Source: Pseudomonas tructae (lineage in GTDB: Bacteria; Pseudomonadota; Gammaproteobacteria; Pseudomonadales; Pseudomonadaceae). Taken from it: a stretch of DNA of 64,000 bases. Positions 1 through 8,269 of the stretch are shown in pieces. The translations under genes were made by a program, and so were the position numbers. The first letter of the stretch is position 1; the number at the start of each line of letters is the position of its first letter. The DNA lies in contig NZ_CP035952.1 of NCBI RefSeq assembly GCF_004214895.1, forward strand, positions 1,746,501-1,810,500, given 5' to 3'. The notes under the pieces were generated by a model. The model was not told the origin of the DNA. It did not search any database and saw nothing but the letters and a program-made list of their open reading frames with translations.

Positions 1-119
1 TGTTCGGCGGGCTGTGGGGCTTCTGGGGGATCTTCTTCGCGATCCCGCTGGCGACCTTGTTCAAGGCCGTGCTGGACGCCTGGCCGCGGCGCGAGCCGAT
101 GGTGGCGCCGCTGCTCTGA
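1..119 (+). CDS. AI-2E family transporter (PerM-like), C-terminal end only
   Basis: The reading frame is already open at the window edge and ends at a TGA at 117-119. The visible 38 residues contain [20 protein letters not shown], the last hydrophobic segment typical of AI-2E/PerM family polytopic inner-membrane transporters, followed by a short basic and polar tail. The rest of the gene lies upstream of the window. Position just before bcp matches the order I recall for other Pseudomonas genomes. Substrate cannot be told from this fragment. Confidence 0.7.
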   Translation, partial: FGGLWGFWGIFFAIPLATLFKAVLDAWPRREPMVAPLL

Positions 120-121
120 AA

Positions 122-205
122 GCATCGCGGCGCAAGTCGGGGCGCCGCATCGCCGCTCCCACAGTTAGTGAAAGAACCTGTGGGAGCGGGCTTGCCCCGC
201 GATTG
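122..205. repeat. REP inverted pair
   Basis: Two opposed copies of the Pseudomonas REP motif lie between the transporter end and the bcp end. The left copy is imperfect (GCGGCGCAAGTCGGGG region) and the right copy is the canonical GGGAGCGGGCTTGCCCCGCG. The pair could fold as a hairpin between these convergent genes. Similar pairs recur at five other sites in this window. Confidence 0.8.
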
Positions 206-210
206 AGGCC

Positions 211-684
211 TCAGGCCTTGTTCAGCGCCTGCGCCTGCGCCAATACGGCATCCACATGCCCCGGCACCTTGACCCCGCGCCAGGCCTTGCGCAGCACGCC
301 ATCCTTGTCGATCAGGAAGGTGCTGCGGTCCACGCCCAGGTATTCCTTGCCATAGAGCTTCTTCAGCTTGATCACGTCGAACAGCTGGCACAGCGCCTCG
401 TCCTTGTCGCTGATCAGCTCGAACGGGAAGGCCTGCTTGGCCTTGAAGTTCTCGTGGGACTTGATGCCATCACGCGAAACCCCGAACACCAGGGTATTGG
501 CCGCGGCGAAGGCTGCATGCTGGTCACGGAAACCCTGTCCTTGAGTGGTGCAGCCGGGGGTGCTGTCCTTGGGGTAGAAGTACAGTACCACCTGCTTGCC
601 TTTGAGTTCAGCCAGGCTGACGGTCTGGCCGCTGGTGGCCAGTGCCTGGAAATCGGCGACGGGTTGGTCGAGTTCAACGGCCAT
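211..684 (-). CDS. bcp: Thioredoxin-dependent peroxiredoxin, BCP/PrxQ type
   Basis: A 157-residue AhpC/TSA-fold protein that reduces H2O2 and organic hydroperoxides with electrons from thioredoxin in the cytoplasm. The motif YFYPKDSTPGCTTQG carries the peroxidatic cysteine in the Bcp context, and the C-terminal part WRGVKVPGHVDAVL is typical. Length matches the family (about 155). The ATG at 684 is the natural start (MAVELDQP). It lies 10 bp downstream of the gcvR-like gene on the same strand, so the two are probably cotranscribed. Confidence 0.95.
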   Translation of the reverse strand: MAVELDQPVADFQALATSGQTVSLAELKGKQVVLYFYPKDSTPGCTTQGQGFRDQHAAFAAANTLVFGVSRDGIKSHENFKAKQAFPFELISDKDEALCQLFDVIKLKKLYGKEYLGVDRSTFLIDKDGVLRKAWRGVKVPGHVDAVLAQAQALNKA

Positions 685-694
685 GAAAGCTTCC

Positions 695-1255
695 TTACAT
701 CGGGTTCTGTGGGCGCCACGGTTCGATCAGCGCATCCAGGTTGAGCGCATCGGAGAAGTCCAGGAACTGGTCACGCAGCCAGCTGATCTGGGTGCCGGCC
801 GGCAGGGTCACGGTAAAGGTGGCGTTGAGCATGGTGCCGCCGGTCTGCGGTGCCTGGTAGGTGTCGCAGGTCAGGTTCTCCAGCTCTACATGGTGGTCGA
901 TGAAGAACTGGCACAGCTCGTTGATGATATCCGGGCGATAGGCGGCGCTGACATAGGCTACGTACGGCAGCGACAGCGGACGCACCTCAAGCTCGGCGCT
1001 GCGCACCACGTTGACGGTGAAGGTGTGCTTCTTGGCCAGGCCCGGCAGTGCGCCTTCGAAGCGCGCCAGGGCGTCCCAGCTGCCAGTGACCTGCAGCACC
1101 AGGGCGCTGCACTCGCCATGGCGGGTCAGGCGCGAGGTGACGACCGAGCAGCGATTGTCGTTGCTGGCGCGGCACAGGATGTTGGTCAGCTCCATCGGGT
1201 TGGCACCCAGGGCGCTGATGACAAGGAATTGTTCGCGAACGGTGGGGGTGGACAT
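695..1255 (-). CDS. gcvR: Glycine cleavage system repressor-like protein, two ACT domains
   Basis: A 186-residue protein that begins MSTPTVREQFLVISALGANP and shows two tandem ACT-type segments, roughly residues 10-85 and 95-170, the architecture of GcvR. In enterobacteria GcvR binds GcvA and glycine to control the glycine cleavage operon. In pseudomonads this gene sits upstream of bcp and divergent from dapA, as here, and may instead sense another amino acid. The symbol rests on family membership, not on demonstrated function. The ATG at 1255 follows a 260-bp divergent intergenic region. Confidence 0.8.
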   Translation of the reverse strand: MSTPTVREQFLVISALGANPMELTNILCRASNDNRCSVVTSRLTRHGECSALVLQVTGSWDALARFEGALPGLAKKHTFTVNVVRSAELEVRPLSLPYVAYVSAAYRPDIINELCQFFIDHHVELENLTCDTYQAPQTGGTMLNATFTVTLPAGTQISWLRDQFLDFSDALNLDALIEPWRPQNPM

Positions 1256-1515
1256 GCAGCATTCCTAAAGCGATGAGCGGTCGGTACCTGGCGTGGCAAA
1301 AAGGCCGGTAGGCAGGCGCCCGGGGCTCAGGATCGAGCCTTGGGGCGCAGGCTTCGCCCATTGTCGGCAGCCCGGCGGGCCACTATGTACCGATCAAAGA
1401 CAGAAGGGTAGCGAAAATGGGCGCCGAGGGGAATGCTCCGCCCGCCTGCTTCGCTTGTGCAAGGCCGATGGCGCCAGTACCATTACCGCTCTCTTTTTCC
1501 GGCAGGAGCAGTTTC

Positions 1516-2403
1516 ATGATTGCGGGCAGTATGGTGGCATTGGTCACACCCATGGATGCACAAGGGCGTCTTGATTGGGACAGCCTCGACAAACTTGTAG
1601 ACTTCCATCTGGAAAACGGCACCCATGCGATCGTCGCAGTCGGCACTACCGGTGAGTCCGCGACCCTGGATGTTGAAGAGCACATCCTGGTCATCAAGCA
1701 CGTGGTCGAGCGCGTCAAGCGCAGCAAGCACCCCGTTCCAGTGATTGCCGGCACCGGCGCGAACTCCACCACTGAAGCCGTGCACCTGACCCGCAATGCC
1801 AAGAATGCTGGCGCCGACGCCTGCCTGCTGGTAGTTCCGTACTACAACAAGCCGACTCAGGAAGGCCTGTACCAGCACTTCAAATACATTGCCGAAGCCG
1901 TCGATATCCCGCAGATCCTCTACAACGTTCCTGGCCGCACTTCCTGCGACATGCAGGCCGAGACTGTAATCCGCCTGTCGACCGTGCCGAACATCATCGG
2001 CATCAAAGAAGCCACCGGCGACCTTACGCGCGCCAAGGCGATCCTTGACGGCGTGAGCAAGGACTTCATCGTACTGTCCGGCGATGATCCGACCGCTGTC
2101 GAACTGATCCTGATGGGCGGCAAAGGCAACATTTCCGTTACCGCCAACGTCGCCCCGCGCGAAATGGCTGATCTGTGCGAAGCCGCCCTTGAGGGCAATG
2201 CCGAGAAGGCTCGCGCAATCAACGAAAAACTCATGCCACTGCACAAAGACCTGTTCATCGAAGCCAACCCGATTCCGGTGAAGTGGGCTTTGGTCGAAAT
2301 GGGCCTGATGCACAAGGGCATCCGCCTGCCACTGACCTGGCTGAGCGAATCCTGTCACGATACGGTACGCCAGGCGATGCGCCAGTGCGGCCTGCAGTTT
2401 TAA
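1516..2403 (+). CDS. dapA: 4-hydroxy-tetrahydrodipicolinate synthase
   Basis: DapA condenses pyruvate with aspartate semialdehyde, the first committed step to lysine and meso-diaminopimelate. The 295-residue TIM-barrel protein has GTTGES (43-48), YNVPGRT (136-142) and the Schiff-base lysine K164 in [10 protein letters not shown] chose the ATG at 1516 ([13 protein letters not shown]), which has GGCAGGAG upstream and gives the normal length; the frame opens about 100 bp earlier but that extension is not DapA-like. It is followed 17 bp later by bamC, the standard dapA–bamC pair. Confidence 0.97.
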   Translation: MIAGSMVALVTPMDAQGRLDWDSLDKLVDFHLENGTHAIVAVGTTGESATLDVEEHILVIKHVVERVKRSKHPVPVIAGTGANSTTEAVHLTRNAKNAGADACLLVVPYYNKPTQEGLYQHFKYIAEAVDIPQILYNVPGRTSCDMQAETVIRLSTVPNIIGIKEATGDLTRAKAILDGVSKDFIVLSGDDPTAVELILMGGKGNISVTANVAPREMADLCEAALEGNAEKARAINEKLMPLHKDLFIEANPIPVKWALVEMGLMHKGIRLPLTWLSESCHDTVRQAMRQCGLQF

Positions 2404-2420
2404 TTGAGGACGTACACCGC

Positions 2421-3533
2421 ATGAAGCGATTGGCTGGTCTTTCCGCCCTTGCCTTGATCATCTCCAGCACCAGCGGTTGTGGCTGGCTTTGGGGTGAAGA
2501 GGGTTACTTCCGTGACCGCGGCAGCGATTATCTGGAGGCCACCCAGAAGCCGCCGATGCAGCTGCCACCGGACATCAGCAGCGCCAAGCGGCTCGATCCG
2601 CTGCTGCCGATCCCGCGCAATGTCGCCGACGACAGCGTCAAGGGCGAGTTCGAGGTACCGCGTCCGCTGCCATTGAACAGCGCTGCCGACATCAGCGATT
2701 TCAGCCTGCAGAAGAGCGGCAGTTCGCGTTGGGTCCTGGCCCAGCGTTCCCCGGCCGAAGTCTGGCCGGTGGCCCGGCAGTTCTTTGAAGACAACGGTTT
2801 CCGGATTGCCGAAGAGCGTCCGCAAACCGGCGAATTCAACACCACCTGGCAGCGTTTCGACGAGCTCTCGGCGTCCATGGCCAAGCGCCTGGGCAGTGCC
2901 TCGAGCAGCAGCGACAACGAAGTCCGCGCGCGCATCCGCATTGAGCCGGGCGTGCAGCGCAACACCAGTGAAGTCTATGTCGTCACCGTAGAACGCCCAG
3001 CCGGCAGCACTGCCGAGCAGGACTTCCCGGCGCGTTCGGCCAATACCGGTGTAGACGCCATCCTGGTCGACGAAATGCTCGCCAGCATGACCCGCAGCGC
3101 CGAGAAGGGTGGTTCGGTGTCTTTGCTCGCCGCCCGCGATTTCGACGCCCCGAGCCGCGTCAGCCTGAGCGAAGACGGCAGCGGCAACCCGGTACTGAAC
3201 CTGGGCGCCGACCTCGATCGCGCCTGGTCCAGCGTTGGCCGTGCCCTGGAGCAGGGTGAGTGGCGCGTTGAAGACATCAACCGCAGCCTGGGCCTGTACT
3301 ACATCAACCTTGCCGAGAAAGCCGAAACCAAGGAACAGCCAGGCTTCTTCAGCCGCCTGTTCGGTAGCGCGCCGAGCAAGGAAGAGCTTGAAGCCCGCGC
3401 CGAGCGTTATCAGGTTCGCCTGAGCAAGGTGGGCGACAGCGTCCAGGTGACCGTCGAGAAGAACATCAACACCGTGGCCCCGGCAGACGTTGCCCGCCGC
3501 GTGCTGAGCGTGATTCAGGACAACCTGGGTTAA
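2421..3533 (+). CDS. bamC: Outer-membrane assembly lipoprotein BamC (NlpB)
   Basis: A 370-residue lipoprotein of the BAM complex, which folds beta-barrel proteins into the outer membrane. The N-terminus MKRLAGLSALALIISSTSGC is a type II signal peptide with lipobox STSGC, the acylated cysteine being residue 20. Next comes the unstructured segment with PPMQLPPDI and the basic/aromatic linker of BamC, then two helix-grip domains (about 120-230 and 260-365). It follows dapA by 17 bp and its stop codon abuts the next gene. Confidence 0.93.
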   Translation: MKRLAGLSALALIISSTSGCGWLWGEEGYFRDRGSDYLEATQKPPMQLPPDISSAKRLDPLLPIPRNVADDSVKGEFEVPRPLPLNSAADISDFSLQKSGSSRWVLAQRSPAEVWPVARQFFEDNGFRIAEERPQTGEFNTTWQRFDELSASMAKRLGSASSSSDNEVRARIRIEPGVQRNTSEVYVVTVERPAGSTAEQDFPARSANTGVDAILVDEMLASMTRSAEKGGSVSLLAARDFDAPSRVSLSEDGSGNPVLNLGADLDRAWSSVGRALEQGEWRVEDINRSLGLYYINLAEKAETKEQPGFFSRLFGSAPSKEELEARAERYQVRLSKVGDSVQVTVEKNINTVAPADVARRVLSVIQDNLG

Positions 3534-4292
3534 GTGCGCTTCGCCGTACTTGGAAGTGGGAGCCAGGGAAATGGCACGCTGATCGCCAGTGGCAACACCA
3601 TGCTCCTGGTCGACTGCGGCTTTTCCCTGCGTGAAACCGAGCGGCGCCTGGCGCTGCTCGGCGTCAGTGCGGCGCAATTGAGCGCGGTGCTGGTGACCCA
3701 CGAACATGCCGACCACGTGCATGGGGTCGGGTTGCTGTCACGGCGCTACAATGTACCGGTCTACCTCAGCCGCGGCACCTTGCGCGGCCTGCGCAAGCCG
3801 GTCGAAGCCGCAGGCTTTCTGGCCGCCAACGACACCTTGCAACTGGGCGACTTGAGCGTCACCGCCGTCGGCGTCAGCCACGACGCGCTGGAGCCGCTGC
3901 AGTATGTGTTTGATGATGGCGGCCGGCGCTTTGGCGTGCTGACTGACCTTGGCTCGTACGATGCGGCCCTGCTCAGCAGCTACCAGGGCCTGGATGCCCT
4001 GCTGATCGAGGCCAACCACTGTCGCGATCTGCTCGGACGCGGGCCTTACCCGATGTTTCTCAAGCAGCGGGTAGGCGGCGACTACGGACATTTGAACAAC
4101 CATCAGGCCGCGCGCCTGGTGTCGGAGCTGGACTGGCAGAACCTGCAACACCTGGTGCTGGCCCATCTCAGCAGCAAGAACAACCAGCCACAGCTGGCCC
4201 GGCAATGCTTCGTCGATACCCTCGGCTGCGACCCGGACTGGCTGCAAGTGGCGAATCAGGATTCCGGGCTCGACTGGCGTGAAATCGCCTAG
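3534..4292 (+). CDS. MBL-fold metallo-hydrolase (YycJ/WalJ-like)
   Basis: A 252-residue metallo-beta-lactamase-fold protein. The zinc motif HEHADH is at residues 56-61 and a second metal-ligand segment lies near TDLGSYD. The opening MRFAVLGSGSQGN is characteristic of the YycJ/WalJ subgroup, some members of which are reported exonucleases. The start is the GTG immediately after the bamC TAA with no spacer, implying translational coupling. The dapA–bamC–mbl–purC order is the usual pseudomonad arrangement. Substrate unknown. Confidence 0.85.
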   Translation: MRFAVLGSGSQGNGTLIASGNTMLLVDCGFSLRETERRLALLGVSAAQLSAVLVTHEHADHVHGVGLLSRRYNVPVYLSRGTLRGLRKPVEAAGFLAANDTLQLGDLSVTAVGVSHDALEPLQYVFDDGGRRFGVLTDLGSYDAALLSSYQGLDALLIEANHCRDLLGRGPYPMFLKQRVGGDYGHLNNHQAARLVSELDWQNLQHLVLAHLSSKNNQPQLARQCFVDTLGCDPDWLQVANQDSGLDWREIA

Positions 4293-4321
4293 CCCATCTC
4301 ATTTAGCAAGCGGAGCCCATC

Positions 4322-5032
4322 ATGGAAAAACGTGAAGAACTCTACCGCGGCAAAGCCAAGTCGGTTTACAAGACCGACGACGCTGACCGCTTGATCCTGC
4401 TGTTTCGCAACGACACCTCGGCGTTCGACGGCAAGCGTATCGAACAACTCGACCGCAAGGGCATGGTGAACAACAAGTTCAACGCCTTCATCATGCAAAA
4501 GCTTGAAGAAGCCGGCATCCCGACCCAGTTCGACAAACTGCTGGGTGACAACGAGTGCCTGGTCAAGAAGCTCGACATGATCCCGGTTGAATGCGTCGTG
4601 CGTAACTACGCCGCCGGCAGCCTGGTCAAGCGCCTGGGTGTTGAAGAGGGCATGAAGCTCGAACCGCACACCTTCGAGCTGTTCCTCAAGGACGACGCCA
4701 AGGGCGACCCGTTCATCAACGAATCCCATGTCGTGGCATTCGGCTGGGGTACCGCTGAGCAACTGGCCAAGATGAAAGCGCTGTCGCTCAAGGTCAACGA
4801 CGTGCTCAACAAGCTGTTCGACGACGCAGGCCTGCTGCTGGTCGACTTCAAGCTGGAGTTCGGCGTATTCCACGGCGAGATCGTCCTGGGTGACGAGTTC
4901 AGCCCGGACGGCTGCCGCCTGTGGGACAAAGAGACCCGCAAGAAGATGGACAAGGACCGCTTCCGTCAGGGCCTGGGCGACGTTATCGAAGCCTACGAAG
5001 AAGTCGCCAAACGCCTGGGCGTGCCGCTGTAA
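4322..5032 (+). CDS. purC: Phosphoribosylaminoimidazole-succinocarboxamide synthase
   Basis: PurC joins aspartate to CAIR in an ATP-dependent step of de novo purine synthesis. The 236-residue protein opens [16 protein letters not shown], with the SAICAR synthetase nucleotide-binding segment, and carries [18 protein letters not shown] with metal and substrate-binding acidic residues. Length is standard for the bacterial enzyme. It begins 29 bp after the MBL gene and ends about 90 bp before tRNA-Ser. Confidence 0.97.
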   Translation: MEKREELYRGKAKSVYKTDDADRLILLFRNDTSAFDGKRIEQLDRKGMVNNKFNAFIMQKLEEAGIPTQFDKLLGDNECLVKKLDMIPVECVVRNYAAGSLVKRLGVEEGMKLEPHTFELFLKDDAKGDPFINESHVVAFGWGTAEQLAKMKALSLKVNDVLNKLFDDAGLLLVDFKLEFGVFHGEIVLGDEFSPDGCRLWDKETRKKMDKDRFRQGLGDVIEAYEEVAKRLGVPL

Positions 5033-5125
5033 CCGGTAAGTTCACGCAAGCGCCTGATACCACGCGAATTTTTTTCGCAAACAGGCTTTGCCTTTGGGCA
5101 AACTGCTGGTATCATGCGCGCCACT

Positions 5126-5215
5126 GGAGAGATGCCGGAGTGGCCGAACGGGACGGATTCGAAATCCGTTGTACTGGCGACAGTACCTAGGGTTCAAATC
5201 CCTATCTCTCCGCCA
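5126..5215 (+). tRNA. tRNA-Ser(CGA), CCA encoded
   Basis: A 90-nt class II tRNA. The acceptor strands GGAGAGA and TCTCTCC pair, with encoded CCA at 5213-5215. The anticodon loop TTCGAAA gives anticodon CGA at 5160-5162, reading UCG codons. The long variable arm (GTACTGGCGACAGTAC region) is typical of serine tRNAs, and the T-arm GGTTCAAATCC is intact. The last 26 nt of the tRNA form most of the left att core of the integrated element, so integration rebuilt rather than destroyed the gene. Confidence 0.97.
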
Positions 5216-5216
5216 T
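5190..5216 (+). other. attL (27-bp direct repeat, tRNA-Ser 3' end)
   Basis: These 27 bases, beginning GGGTTCAAATCCCTATC, span the T-arm, acceptor strand and CCA of tRNA-Ser plus one base. An identical copy is at 10986-11012. Beyond the final CCAT the two flanks diverge. Identity segments of this kind at tRNA 3' ends are the usual target of tyrosine integrases. Confidence 0.9.
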
Positions 5217-5229
5217 TACAGAAGTAGCC

Positions 5230-5268
5230 GAAGCCCCCGAAAACGTTGAGTTTTCGGGGGCTTCGTCG
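5230..5268 (+). terminator. Hairpin terminator after tRNA-Ser, brought by the element
   Basis: Perfect 15-bp arms (5230-5244 and 5250-5264) with a 5-base loop lie 15 bp past the tRNA. The following T content is modest. A different hairpin sits at the matching place after attR, so this one belongs to the integrated DNA and replaces the native terminator. Confidence 0.8.
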
Positions 5269-5284
5269 TTTCAGGCTGATGCTT

Positions 5285-5302
5285 TAGGGCAATCCTAGGG
5301 CA
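5285..5302 (+). repeat. Left TAGGGCA direct repeats, 11-bp period
   Basis: TAGGGCA occurs at 5285-5291 and 5296-5302, exactly 11 bp apart on the same strand. The same heptamer recurs with the same 11-bp period near attR. This is consistent with arm-type integrase or excisionase binding sites placed on one face of the helix. Confidence 0.6.
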
Positions 5303-5409
5303 TAATTCTGGTTCAATGGTCCGGGGCAGGCCTGATCAGGCCGCGTCGAAGCTGCGATCCTCGGGGCAGGAGTGGCGATTGACTTAAGGAGGAGGGCTGC
5401 CTGCCGGCA

Positions 5410-6279
5410 GTGTTACAAACAAAAATGAAGTGGAGTGAATTGGGTTTAGGTTTTTTTCTGGGGGTTTTCAGTGCTTTTCAGATAGCGCTGTTCGCCTTTG
5501 CTTTCTACCCTCCAGCCACCGGTCTGGTAGACCAGGTGTTGATTTCGTATTTAAAAGATGTTTTAGGGCCAGTTTTTACCGGCTTCGGTGGTGCTAGCTT
5601 GGGCGCGCTAGTTGCATATAAGTTTCAAAAAATAGCTGAGTCCGACAAGGATTTTAAAGAGTCAGTTCATGCCCTGCGTTTGGTGAAATTTCAACTGATA
5701 AATAAATTGTCTGAGTTGGTTTCCATCAAGAAGCTATCGGTCCTCCCGCTTGAGGACAGAGGACATCGTTTTGTCTCCATTGGTCCATTGCCTGAGTCCC
5801 CAGCAATCAAAGAGCAGGTTGACGGCAGGATCCTTAACTTGCTTGCTGATGTTGAGGCGGCAGAAGCAATTCAAGAACTTTTGCTTGGTGATCAGTCTTA
5901 TTTCGCTTGCTTTGAAAACTTTAGAGAGCGTAACAAGGCGTTATATGCTTTCCGGCAAAGGGCTTCTGAACTTGGGTTGGTAAGTGGCAAGGGGAATGAT
6001 TTTAGAGATTTATTGCGAGCACTTGAGCCAGGCCGAATTATGGCGCTGTATTCGGTCACGGAAAATATGCTCTCAGTTCTTGATCAGAGTATTCAGACCT
6101 TAGATTCTGCCCTAAAAAATGTGGGAGATGCTCTCGACAAAAAATTTTCTGTCGAGGGTAACAAAAGGGTCAGTTTTGAGAAGCGAGAGCCTCATCTTTT
6201 TGAAAATTTAAAGTCGCCACGATTCTCGCCGGAAGGGCTGGAGAAATTTATTGAGGACGTCCGCTCCGAGGCCCATTAA
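5410..6279 (+). CDS. Hypothetical membrane-anchored protein, element cargo
   Basis: I do not recognise this protein. A GTG at 5410 gives 289 residues; an in-frame ATG at 5425 is nearly as good. AAGGAGGAG at 5387-5395 is rather far from both. Two hydrophobic stretches lie near the N-terminus (GLGFFLGVFSAFQIALFAFA and the FTGFGGASLGALVAY region), followed by a soluble, largely helical and charged domain of about 210 residues. The gene is clearly more A/T-rich than the core, with AAA, TTT and AGA codons. It sits between attL and the integrase remnant, the usual place for lysogenic-conversion or defence cargo. Confidence 0.75.
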   Translation: MLQTKMKWSELGLGFFLGVFSAFQIALFAFAFYPPATGLVDQVLISYLKDVLGPVFTGFGGASLGALVAYKFQKIAESDKDFKESVHALRLVKFQLINKLSELVSIKKLSVLPLEDRGHRFVSIGPLPESPAIKEQVDGRILNLLADVEAAEAIQELLLGDQSYFACFENFRERNKALYAFRQRASELGLVSGKGNDFRDLLRALEPGRIMALYSVTENMLSVLDQSIQTLDSALKNVGDALDKKFSVEGNKRVSFEKREPHLFENLKSPRFSPEGLEKFIEDVRSEAH

Positions 6280-6290
6280 TAACACAAGAC

Positions 6291-6979
6291 TTACAACAGT
6301 CCCATCATCTTCGATACAATATCTGCCATGCTTTTAGTATCCTTCGATATCCAGCGGCCGTAGTGCTTGCGTACCATCGTCGTGTCAGTGTGGCCGATTT
6401 GGCGGGCTACCCACTCGATGGGAACGTAGCTCGATAGCGCTTGGCTTGCGAAGGTGTGACGAGCCTGGTTCGCGCCCCTATGGCGGATGCCTGCCTTCTC
6501 CAGATAGGCAGTGAACCAGTTACTAACGGTCTTGCCGTTCCACGTCAGGCCGCTGATGGAGCTGTGGAACAGGAAGCGTACTCGTTCATGCTTCTTGGTG
6601 ATGTTCTCCCTCTGGACGACGGTGATGTGTTTGGCTCGCCCAGCACGGCGTCGGCCATGATCGCAGTCATCAGTTCCAGAGCGGGCTTGATCAGCTCTAC
6701 TGTACGGATCCGTGCGCGCTCCTTCGGCACCTTGAACTCTCCCGCAACCAGGGCGCGGCGGACAGTGAGGGTGCCAGCAACCAGGTCGACGTCTTCGACT
6801 GCAGTTGCAATCAGCTCAGACAGCGCCAGCCCGGCCCAGCAGTTGAATACTATCATCCGGCTGTCTGTCAGCCGGTCTGGGGCCGCTACTGCGATCAGGT
6901 CGATCTCACCGCGAGTGAATGGGTCGGCGAATTCGCTGTCGCTGTCGGACTGAATATTCTCAATACGCTCCATTGGATT
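6291..6979 (-). pseudogene. Tyrosine-recombinase integrase, 5'-truncated and frameshifted
   Basis: The downstream part encodes the C-terminal catalytic core GANQARHTFASQALSS followed by ARQIGHTDTTMVRKHYGRW, giving the His-xx-Arg, His and nucleophilic Tyr of the family. The upstream part (6545-6973) encodes NPMERIENIQSDSDSEFADP and the core region containing the first catalytic Arg area. The two parts are in different frames, shifting near 6630-6660. The N-terminal arm-binding and core-binding domains (normally about 200 more residues) are absent: the gene stops where the oppositely oriented endolysin begins. It cannot be active as written. Confidence 0.85.
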
Positions 6980-7464
6980 CAGCTTGATAATCTCATCGCT
7001 GAATGCATTGCCCCAAACACCGCGGACATCATCACGCGCCTACGCATGGCCGCGTTCATCGCCCAGATCGGCCACGAGTCTGGCCAACTGCGTTATGTCC
7101 GTGAGCTGGGTGACGATACCTATCTGGCGAAGTACGACACCGGCAGGCTGGCCCAGCGCCTGGGCAACACGCCAGAGGCTGACGGCGACGGCCAGAAGTA
7201 TCGCGGTCGTGGGCTGATTCAGGTCACCGGGCGTGCCAACTACCAGGCCTGCAGTGAAACAGCCGATTACTCAACACGCCTGAGCTGCTCGAACAGCCGG
7301 TCTATGCTGCGCTGTCGGCGGGCTGGTTCTGGCAGCGGGCGGGACTCAACTCCCTGGCCGACAAAGGCGACTTTCTCGCCATCACCAAGAAGATCAACGG
7401 CGGTACCAACGGGCTGGTGGATCGCGAAGAGTTGTATGAGCGCGCCTTGAAGGTGCTGCAGTGA
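6980..7464 (+). pseudogene. Phage endolysin, GH19 chitinase-like, truncated and frameshifted
   Basis: The frame from 6980 to about 7260 encodes AAFIAQIGHESGQLRYVREL and KYRGRGLIQVTGRANYQAC, the catalytic-core motifs of GH19 endolysins that cleave peptidoglycan. From about 7270 a second frame encodes LNTPELLEQPVYAALSAGWF and ends KINGGTNGLVDREELYERAL at TGA 7462. A small deletion/frameshift near 7262-7270 separates them, and the first 30 or so residues are missing at the junction with the integrase. The stop overlaps the start of Rz, the normal lysis-cassette order. Confidence 0.85.
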
Positions 7465-7976
7465 AGGCCCTGGATTGGCAGCTGTTAGCTCTGGCACTGC
7501 TGCTGGGGCTCGCCCTGGGCGGCGGTGCTGCCTGGCTCTGGCAGGCAAACAGCTACGAAAAGGTGCTGGCCCAGCAGAACGCTGACCATACAACTGAGAG
7601 AGAGGCTGCAGCCGCCGCAGCGATTGGGCGAATGTACCAGGAGCAAACCCAGCGCCGGGCGCTGGAGGATCGCCTGCAGGCGAATGATCAAACCCACTAT
7701 CAGGAACTGCTCGATGCCCAACAGACTCAGACCCGTTTGCGTGACCGCCTTGCTACTGCTGATCTGCGGTTGTCAGTCCTACTCGATGCCACCGCCCAGA
7801 GTGGTAACTGTGGGATGCCAGCCACCGCCAGCGGTGTCGGCATGGTTCATGGAACAGTTCGAGCCAACCTTGACCGGGCACATGCTCAACGAATTATCAG
7901 CATCACCGACCGAGGCGACAAAGGATTGATCGCTCTGAAGGCCTGTCAGACCTACGTTCTCGAACTAACTAAATAA
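7461..7976 (+). CDS. Rz-type i-spanin (inner-membrane lysis protein)
   Basis: A 171-residue protein with an N-terminal transmembrane anchor (LLALALLLGLALGGGAAWLW) followed by a long helical, Glu/Gln/Arg-rich periplasmic region, the layout of phage i-spanins that with Rz1 disrupt the outer membrane at lysis. The GTG start at 7461 overlaps the endolysin stop (GTGA). The C-terminal block with RDRLATADLRLSVLL and CGMPA is typical of Pseudomonas phage Rz proteins. It appears intact although the endolysin before it is broken. Confidence 0.85.
   Translation: MKALDWQLLALALLLGLALGGGAAWLWQANSYEKVLAQQNADHTTEREAAAAAAIGRMYQEQTQRRALEDRLQANDQTHYQELLDAQQTQTRLRDRLATADLRLSVLLDATAQSGNCGMPATASGVGMVHGTVRANLDRAHAQRIISITDRGDKGLIALKACQTYVLELTK
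7714..7929 (+). CDS. Rz1-type o-spanin lipoprotein, nested in Rz
   Basis: In the +1 frame inside Rz, an ATG at 7714 opens 71 residues starting MPNRLRPVCVTALLLLICGC, a signal peptide with a lipobox-like LLICGC. The mature part is short and proline-rich (SMPPPRVVTVGCQPPP), as in Rz1 outer-membrane lipoproteins. Nested out-of-frame Rz1 genes are the classic spanin arrangement. The start codon is my choice; other in-frame starts exist upstream. Confidence 0.8.
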   Translation: MPNRLRPVCVTALLLLICGCQSYSMPPPRVVTVGCQPPPAVSAWFMEQFEPTLTGHMLNELSASPTEATKD

Positions 7977-8269
7977 AAAGCGGGATAGGGGGGCGTCAAT
8001 ATTCGAATAAGCCCCCAGGAGCATGCAAGCGGTCAGTTATTAATAATGTGGAGTGATGAGCTGAAACTGATCAATGTTAGTGCTGAGTTGTTGGGTGTAA
8101 CTGTAAGAGTCATGATGATGTTTATTCTTGGGTGGCATAAATATCATAGCCTTTAAGAATTTAACTTGGAAATGGTTTGAAGTAATCCGTTTGTCGGGAA
8201 TTTTCTTGGGGTGCTAACGGTTGGCTAGCCTTTTATTTGCCAGCAACATGACGATAGGAGTGTCGTATA
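7977..8269. other. AT-rich gap without a clear gene
   Basis: This stretch is A/T-rich and probably holds the promoter of the gene at 8270. A 36-codon frame at 8046-8156 (MWSDELKLINV...) has no convincing ribosome-binding site and no family I know, so I do not call it. Confidence 0.5.

Noticed and set aside
2400..3722. Long minus-strand frame over bamC
   Set aside because: Mirror of the bamC coding frame, with no recognisable protein features and no ribosome site.
8046..8156. 36-codon frame in the gap after Rz
   Set aside because: No ribosome site and no similarity that I recognise.
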